Assembly: GCF_014190805.1 (NCBI RefSeq)
Contig: NZ_JACHVQ010000001.1
Location: 930,001 to 994,000, forward strand
DNA length: 64,000 nt
From: Flexivirga oryzae
Lineage (GTDB): Bacteria > Actinomycetota > Actinomycetes > Actinomycetales > Dermatophilaceae
Reading direction: 5' to 3'
Shown here: positions 61,253-64,000 of the stretch, piece by piece
Layout: the number at the start of each line of letters is the position of its first letter
Numbering within the stretch: the stretch's first letter is position 1
Made by a program: the position numbers and the translations under genes
The notes under the pieces: generated by a model
The model's database searches: none
What the model saw: only the letters and a program-made list of their open reading frames with translations
Told to the model about the DNA's origin: nothing

Positions 61253-62402
61253 GGAGTCCGCACGTCGTCTGCGTGCGTCGGTCGCGTCCGCGGAGACCGT
61301 CGTCGTCAAGGTCGGCTCGAGCTCGCTGACCGGTCCGCACGGCGGCCTGGACCCGGCCCGGTTGACCGCGCTGGTGGACGCGCTCGCCGCCCGTCGGCTG
61401 GCCGGCGCCAACGTGGTGCTCGTCTCGTCCGGCGCGATCGCCGCGGGCATGGTCCCCCTGGGGTTGCGTCGTCGCCCCCGGGACCTGGCCACCCAGCAGG
61501 CCGCGGCGAGTGTCGGCCAGGGGGCGCTGCTGGCGTCATACAACGTGGCCTTCGGGCAACACGGCCTGACCACCGGGCAGGTCCTGCTGACCGCGGACGA
61601 CGTGACCCGTCGCGGGCACTACGTCAACGCGCGGCGCACCATCGAGCGGCTGCTCGCCCTCGGCGTCGTCCCCGTCATCAACGAGAACGACACGGTCGCC
61701 ACCCACGAGATCCGCTTCGGTGACAACGACCGGCTGGCGGCCCTGGTGGCGCACCTGATCAACGCTGCCGCGCTCGTGCTGCTCTCCGACGTGGACGCCC
61801 TGTACGACGCCCCGCCGTCGCACCCGGGCTCCACCCGGATCGGGGTGGTCCGGGACCAGTCCGTCCTGGAGGCCATCGATGTCGGTGGCACCGGGTCGTC
61901 GGTCGGCACCGGTGGCATGGTCACCAAGATCGAGGCGGCGCAGATCGCGACCGCCGCGGGCGTGCCGACCGTGTTGACCGCGGCGCCGCTCGCGGGGCAG
62001 GCGCTGGCCGGAGAGGACGTCGGCACCATCTTCGCGCCGCAGGGCAGGCGGCCGAGCGCCCGCCAGCTGTGGTTGCGGTATGCGACGTCGCCCCAGGGCA
62101 AGCTGGCGCTGGACGCCGGGGCCGTCGAGGCTGTGACCCGGCGCGGGAAATCCTTGCTGCCGGCTGGGATTCGGTCGGTCAGCGGGCACTTCTCGAGCGG
62201 CGACGCCGTTGATCTTGTCGACGAGTCCGGTCGCGTCGTGGCGCGTGGACTGGTCAACTACGACGCGAAGGAGCTGCCCGACCTGCTCGGCCGCAACACG
62301 CACGAGTTGGCACGGACCCTCGGCCCGGCATACGAGCGTGAGGTCGTGCACCGCGACGACCTGGCGGTGCTGCCCCGCCGGGCGATCAGCCGGACGCGAT
62401 GA
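61245..62402 (+). CDS. proB: glutamate 5-kinase
   Basis: A 385-residue enzyme that phosphorylates glutamate, the first step of proline synthesis. VVVKVGSSSLTG, VSSGAIAAGM and INENDTVATHEIRFGDND are the kinase motifs. The C-terminal PUA domain (about residues 285-370) is present. ATG 61245 overlaps the end of obg, which matches the conserved obg-proB order. The longer open frame upstream lies inside obg and is rejected. proA is not in the window. Confidence 0.96.
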   Translation: MSEESARRLRASVASAETVVVKVGSSSLTGPHGGLDPARLTALVDALAARRLAGANVVLVSSGAIAAGMVPLGLRRRPRDLATQQAAASVGQGALLASYNVAFGQHGLTTGQVLLTADDVTRRGHYVNARRTIERLLALGVVPVINENDTVATHEIRFGDNDRLAALVAHLINAAALVLLSDVDALYDAPPSHPGSTRIGVVRDQSVLEAIDVGGTGSSVGTGGMVTKIEAAQIATAAGVPTVLTAAPLAGQALAGEDVGTIFAPQGRRPSARQLWLRYATSPQGKLALDAGAVEAVTRRGKSLLPAGIRSVSGHFSSGDAVDLVDESGRVVARGLVNYDAKELPDLLGRNTHELARTLGPAYEREVVHRDDLAVLPRRAISRTR

Positions 62403-62433
62403 GCTGCAGGGGTATCGAGACGGATGAGCAAGG

Positions 62434-63240
62434 ATGTATGACGTGACCGCCGCCGACGAGCCGAGCCGCCCGACGCCGGTGTCCAGGGAGGACGCCGAGC
62501 GGATGGCCGACGAGGCCGTCACGCAGGAGCCACCCACCAAGGAGTGGTGGGACGACCCGCGCATGCCGTGGAAGGGCAAGCCCCGCCGGGCCGACATGTG
62601 GTGCATCGGGCTGATCATCGCCACGGGTGCCTACGGGATGCTCACCATCCCGGTGCGGCCGTGGATCCTCGGCAATTTCGGCGTGCCGGCACGGGACTAC
62701 ATCCTGGCCTGCTTCAGCGGTTCCAACATCGCCATGGTCGACATCGGCGCGTTGCTGCGGGTCGGCGAGCACCACCCGCTGTGGTGGGCGGCGATCATCG
62801 CGGCGTCGCTGACCTCGATCAAGTTCGACTGGCTGTGGTGGTGGGCCGGGCGCCTGTGGGGGCGCGGCGTGATCGACATGATCGCCTCGCGTTCCAAGTG
62901 GGCGGCGCGCACCGCGTACTACGCCGAGAGCATCGCGCGACGCTTCGGCGGCCCGGCGGTCTTCCTGGTGTGGTTCATCCCGCTACTGCCCAGCTCGATC
63001 GTCTACGCATTCGTCGGCGACGCCCGAATGTCGTTGCGGCGCTTCCTGTTCATCGACTTCCTCGCCGGTCTGGTCTACCGCGGGTTGTGGATGTATGCCG
63101 GCTACCAGATGGGGGAGCCGGCCAAGGACCTGGTCAATCAGCTGGCCAAGTACAGCCTCTATCTCACCGTCGCCGGCGTGATCGTCGTCTTCATCGGTGT
63201 CTTCCGGCAGCAGCGGCGGTTCTCCTCGCGCGAGGGCTGA
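62434..63240 (+). CDS. DedA/SNARE-associated family membrane protein
   Basis: A 268-residue membrane protein with a charged N-terminal tail of about 50 residues and four to five hydrophobic segments. The DedA/SNARE_assoc core is recognisable in RFGGPAVFLVWFIPLLPSSIVYAFVG-type sequence (about 170-195), with the conserved Arg in FLFIDFLAGLVYRGLWMYAG. Family members act in lipid transport or proton motive force upkeep. ATG 62434 has AAGG just upstream. It follows proB by 31 bases. Function here is not known. Confidence 0.8.
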   Translation: MYDVTAADEPSRPTPVSREDAERMADEAVTQEPPTKEWWDDPRMPWKGKPRRADMWCIGLIIATGAYGMLTIPVRPWILGNFGVPARDYILACFSGSNIAMVDIGALLRVGEHHPLWWAAIIAASLTSIKFDWLWWWAGRLWGRGVIDMIASRSKWAARTAYYAESIARRFGGPAVFLVWFIPLLPSSIVYAFVGDARMSLRRFLFIDFLAGLVYRGLWMYAGYQMGEPAKDLVNQLAKYSLYLTVAGVIVVFIGVFRQQRRFSSREG

Positions 63241-63260
63241 GCGGCGCGCGGCGGCGGACC

Positions 63261-63492
63261 GTGCACAGGTCCCCCCGGTGGGGACTCCGGTACGGGTTTT
63301 GGCCTCCGGACCGTGCATAGGTCTCCCCGGTGGGGACTGCGGTACGCCGGGAGCCGGATTCGCGTGCATAGGTCTCCCCGGTGGGGACTGCGGTACGGGT
63401 TTTGGCCTCCGGGCCGTGCATAGCTCTCCACCGGTGGGGACTGCGGTACGCCGCGCGCCGCCATACCCGCGCACAGGTCCCCCCAGGGGAGC
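63261..63492. repeat. tandem array of a 34-bp hairpin unit with a period of about 52 bp
   Basis: Four units start at 63261, 63313, 63364 and 63416, each reading GTGCAYAG, then a hairpin such as GTCCCC-CCGGT-GGGGAC, and ending in CGGTACG. A fifth partial unit starts near 63471. The spacers are 17-20 bases. Spacers 1 and 3 are nearly the same (GGTTTTGGCCTCCGG), so an approximately 103-bp double unit was duplicated. The array fills the gap between the DedA gene and the convergent flotillin gene. Confidence 0.8.
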
Positions 63493-63524
63493 CCGAGCCC
63501 GACCCGACCCGACGGCGCGAGGAC

Positions 63525-64000
63525 TCAGTCCGTGGGTATGTCGTTCACGCCGCCCTTGCCCGAGATCTCCTTGCGCTCGCGCGTCGCCGGCAGGTCCTGG
63601 AGCGGCTTGTCCGAGCCGACCTCGCCGCGCAGCGCGTCGAAGATCGCGACACCCTGTGCGGCCAGGCCGGAGATCATGTCGGACAGCCCGTCCGAGCCGT
63701 TGAGCATGGTGACCTTCGCACCGGCGAGCCCCTGCGCCGCCTTCTCGACGATCTGCGGCAACTGGTCGATCAGCGCCTGGTCGAGGGCCACCCGGTTGCT
63801 GCTCGCAGCGGCCTCCGCCTGGATGCGGGTCCGTTCGGCCTCGGCCTTGGCCATGATCCGCAGCTTCTCCGCGTCGGCCTGTGCCGGCTTGATCACCTCG
63901 GCGACCAGTTGTTCCTCACGCAGCGACGCCTGCCGCTGGGCCAGCTCGGTCTTGGCGTTGATGACCTCCTGCTGCGCCTGCGCCTCCGACAACGGGCCGG
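63525..64000 (-). CDS. flotillin-like SPFH protein, C-terminal part
   Basis: About 158 codons of the C-terminal end; the gene runs off the right edge. The sequence is Ala/Glu/Gln-rich and helical, with SEAQAQQEVINAKTELAQ and ADAEKLRIMAKAEAERTRI, the EA-rich coiled coil of flotillins. A GLAGAKVTMLNGSDG segment matches the family end. Flotillins organise membrane microdomains on the cytoplasmic side. The SPFH domain is outside the window, so the call relies on the coiled coil. Confidence 0.82.
   Translation of the reverse strand, partial: GPLSEAQAQQEVINAKTELAQRQASLREEQLVAEVIKPAQADAEKLRIMAKAEAERTRIQAEAAASSNRVALDQALIDQLPQIVEKAAQGLAGAKVTMLNGSDGLSDMISGLAAQGVAIFDALRGEVGSDKPLQDLPATRERKEISGKGGVNDIPTD

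Noticed and set aside
63261..63492. CRISPR-like array of a 34-bp repeat
   Set aside because: Spacers are only 17-20 bases, two of them are nearly identical, the repeats are imperfect, and there is no cas gene nearby.

Overview
The window is GC-rich bacterial DNA, about 70% G+C by eye, and almost fully coding. Gene content points to an actinobacterium of the Micrococcales, Dermacoccaceae-like: a mycothiol-dependent maleylpyruvate isomerase-type enzyme, a DUF222/HNH '13E12' gene, a VKOR/DUF929/DsbA set, many GTG starts and a large N-terminal extension on IF2. The genus is an inference. Much of the core order parallels the actinobacterial neighbourhoods dxr-rip-ispG-GNAT, proS-DUF4439-rimP-nusA-ylxR-infB-rbfA-truB-ribF and rne-rplU-rpmA-obg-proB. 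Accessory genes sit between these blocks.

Layout. 1-3.4 kb: the end of an M3 peptidase, a succinate-semialdehyde dehydrogenase, and three small genes with type VII secretion features that overlap each other and dxr. 3.4-9.8 kb: isoprenoid (MEP) genes dxr and ispG with the site-2 protease gene between them, interrupted by a methyltransferase and an NCS2 nucleobase permease. 9.8-14.4 kb: a membrane protein, a NarL-type two-component system and a membrane alpha/beta-hydrolase. 14.4-16.6 kb: a DUF222/HNH endonuclease gene with an SOS-box-like site and a hairpin upstream, bordered on both sides by inverted copies of a short repeat family. 16.6-22 kb: DUF402, GNAT, CoA-transferase, MDMPI-type and acyl-CoA dehydrogenase genes. 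22-26.1 kb: efeO, efeB and a secreted phospholipase C/acid phosphatase, with no efeU beside them. 26.3-31.6 kb: proS, a HAD hydrolase and an envelope oxidative-folding module (VKOR, DUF929, MauE-like, DsbA). 31.6-38.5 kb: an APH(6)-like kinase, a DUF4439 lipoprotein, then rimP-nusA-ylxR-infB. 38.6-44.9 kb: oxidoreductases, benE with its divergent XRE-cupin regulator, and VOC, AraC and TRM11-like genes. 45-52.4 kb: rbfA-truB, a NiCoT metal transporter, ribF, an acyl-CoA synthetase and a TIGR03960 radical SAM protein. 52.4-55.2 kb: a DUF1905 gene and a TetR/MFS efflux pair lying between the TIGR03960 and TIGR03936 genes. 55.2-62.4 kb: TIGR03936, RNase E/G with a structured leader, L21, L27, Obg and ProB. 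62.4-64 kb: a DedA-like protein, a tandem repeat array and the C-terminal end of a flotillin.

The less ordinary content is mostly non-coding. Two related elements of about 100 bp directly follow infB and the TIGR03960 gene. Each has four copies of a 13-base motif on an exact 19-base pitch, two direct and two inverted. A third element at 52.88 kb has the same 19-base pitch with a different motif. The leader of the RNase E/G gene has interlocked complementary arms that could form a pseudoknot. The HNH gene combines a hairpin, an SOS-like box and flanking inverted repeats. A 52-bp-period array lies at 63.26-63.49 kb. The pentamer CATAC/GTATG appears over-represented on both strands and in every frame, and it brings in rare codons such as ATA.
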